From positions 1 to 7,419 of the forward strand of contig JAWWBT010000115.1 of NCBI GenBank assembly GCA_033720815.1: DNA of 7,419 nt, read 5' to 3'. A model generated the notes under the pieces. It worked only from the letters and a program-made list of their open reading frames with translations. It did not search any database and was not told the DNA's origin. This stretch comes from JAWWBS01 sp033720815. GTDB lineage: Bacteria > Pseudomonadota > Gammaproteobacteria > Natronospirales > JAJUFS01. Of this stretch, positions 6,339 to 7,419 are shown piece after piece; within the stretch, counting starts at the first letter, position 1, and every line of letters begins with the position of its first letter. A program made the translations under genes and the position numbers.

Positions 6339-6344
6339 CTCCCC
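6339..6344 (-). promoter_or_regulatory. Ribosome binding site of the ialB-family gene
   Basis: On the minus strand GGGGAG lies seven bases before ATG 6331. It supports the start that places the signal peptide at the N-terminus. The upstream candidate ATG 6424 has only a weaker GGAAG four bases away. Confidence 0.65.
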
Positions 6345-6373
6345 TTGCGGTTCCGTTCGTTATTGTGCGACCA

Positions 6374-6402
6374 ACCATCCCATGGCCCCCGGAAGCTGTC
6401 AA
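6374..6402 (-). promoter_or_regulatory. Possible sigma-70 promoter of the ialB-family gene
   Basis: On the minus strand a perfect -35 hexamer TTGACA (6402-6397) is followed after 17 bases by GATGGT (6379-6374), which matches the -10 consensus at only three positions. The placement, 42 bp upstream of ATG 6331, is reasonable, but the weak -10 leaves this uncertain. I see no intrinsic terminator after sdaA, so read-through from sdaA is also possible. Confidence 0.3.
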
Positions 6403-6434
6403 CGCGGGCCATTACCGGTTTCATTATTCTTCCA

Positions 6435-7419
6435 TCAACACTCGGGCACGTTCACCGCGAGCCCACCAAGCGATGTTTCCTTGTAGATCGACTGCATGTC
6501 CTTACCGGTCTGGCGCATGGTGGAAATCACCTGGTCCAGCGACACCTTGTGCTGGCCGTCGCCACGCTTCGCCATGCGCGCGGCGTTGATCGCCTTCAGC
6601 GCACCCATGGCATTGCGCTCGATGCACGGAATCTGCACCAGGCCCGCCACCGGGTCACAGGTCAGGCCAAGGTTGTGTTCCATGCCGATCTCGGCAGCAT
6701 TCTCGACCTGTTCGTTCGACCCTTCGAGCGCAGACATCAGACCGGCCGCCGCCATCGAGCAGGCAACACCCACCTCGCCCTGGCAGCCCATCTCGGCACC
6801 CGAAATGCCGGCGTTCTTCTTGTACAGCGTGCCGATTGCTCCTGCGGTGAGCAGGAAACGAACGATGCCGTCTTCGTCGGCACCTTCAATGAACTGCACG
6901 TAATAACGAAGCACCGCGGGGATGATACCCGCCGCGCCATTGGTCGGCGCAGTAACGATGCGACCGCCCGCGGCATTCTCTTCATTCACTGCGAGCGCGA
7001 ACAGGTTGACCCAGTCCAGCAGGTCCATGCTGTCCTTCTTCGCATCACTCTGCAGGTCCTTGAAGAGTTTCGGGGCGCGACGCTTCACTTCAAGACCACC
7101 AGGCAGGATGCCTTCCTGGCGAATGCCGCGCTCGATGCATTCGTCCATCACCTTCCAGATGCGCAGCAGCTCGCTGCGGATTTCATCCTTCTCGCGCCAG
7201 GCCTGTTCGTTTTCCATCACGAGCTGGTGGATTTTCAGGTCGGCCTTGCGACACTGCTGCAGCAATTCCTCGCCCGAGGAAAATTCATGCGGGATCGGCC
7301 GCGTGGATTTCGTCGAGCCATCACCTTCGTCGTCACCGCGCACGATGAAGCCACCACCGATGGAGAAATATTCCATCGAGTAGAGTTCATCTTCGTTCTC
7401 ATCCAGCGCAGTGATGCGC
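6435..7419 (-). CDS. sdaA: L-serine ammonia-lyase (iron-sulfur type), N-terminus cut by window edge
   Basis: The enzyme deaminates L-serine to pyruvate and ammonia in the cytoplasm using an oxygen-sensitive [4Fe-4S] cluster. The visible part is 327 residues, the C-terminal portion of the single-chain form (about 455-460 residues), so some 130 residues lie beyond the edge. The numbers below count from the first full codon. The domain junction SIGGGFIV is at 19-26. Substrate-domain signatures NEENAAGGR (145-153) and TAPTNGA (156-162) are intact. The cluster cysteines are Cys212 in GCQGEVG, Cys254 in LTCDPVAG and Cys265 in PCIERN. Their spacing of 42 and 11 residues matches Cys343, Cys385 and Cys396 as I recall them from the Legionella enzyme. 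The final residue Cys327 is 62 residues after the third ligand, as in that enzyme, where the C-terminal cysteine enters the active site. The sequence shows no functional link to the SOS genes. The close relatives sdaB and tdcG cannot be told apart from sdaA here. Confidence 0.95.
   Translation of the reverse strand, partial: RITALDENEDELYSMEYFSIGGGFIVRGDDEGDGSTKSTRPIPHEFSSGEELLQQCRKADLKIHQLVMENEQAWREKDEIRSELLRIWKVMDECIERGIRQEGILPGGLEVKRRAPKLFKDLQSDAKKDSMDLLDWVNLFALAVNEENAAGGRIVTAPTNGAAGIIPAVLRYYVQFIEGADEDGIVRFLLTAGAIGTLYKKNAGISGAEMGCQGEVGVACSMAAAGLMSALEGSNEQVENAAEIGMEHNLGLTCDPVAGLVQIPCIERNAMGALKAINAARMAKRGDGQHKVSLDQVISTMRQTGKDMQSIYKETSLGGLAVNVPEC

Overview
The window reads as a piece of a GC-rich gammaproteobacterial chromosome. 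The LexA protein is close to the Escherichia coli protein along its whole length, and three sites match the gammaproteobacterial operator pattern CTGT-N8-ACAG. The species cannot be named from this sequence. All six genes lie on the minus strand. Read in the direction of transcription (high to low coordinates) they are sdaA (cut by the right edge), an ialB-family gene, lexA, imuA, imuB and dnaE2/imuC (cut by the left edge).

Right part (about 5726-7419): the C-terminal 327 residues of an iron-sulfur L-serine ammonia-lyase are followed by a small secreted protein of the invasion-associated locus B family. A strong Rho-independent terminator at 5726-5752 closes this unit and separates it from the SOS genes.

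Centre and left part (1-5692): this is a full LexA-controlled mutagenesis cassette. Tandem LexA boxes precede lexA. imuA overlaps the 3' end of lexA, so the two should be co-transcribed and translationally linked. A 178-bp gap separates imuA from imuB and holds a pair of perfect 14-bp inverted copies of a near-palindrome. A 136-bp gap separates imuB from dnaE2 and holds a third, very good LexA box, so dnaE2 probably has its own SOS promoter. In the known mutasome, DnaE2 is the error-prone polymerase, ImuB is a catalytically dead Y-family protein that bridges to the sliding clamp, and ImuA is a RecA-fold accessory factor. LexA represses the set until RecA-stimulated self-cleavage after DNA damage.

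The cassette itself is a known system. The less ordinary points are the separate LexA operator in front of dnaE2, the repeat-bearing imuA-imuB spacer, and a clamp-binding-like QQSLF motif at the extreme N-terminus of ImuB. Long open frames on the plus strand across dnaE2 and imuB are shadows of the real genes.
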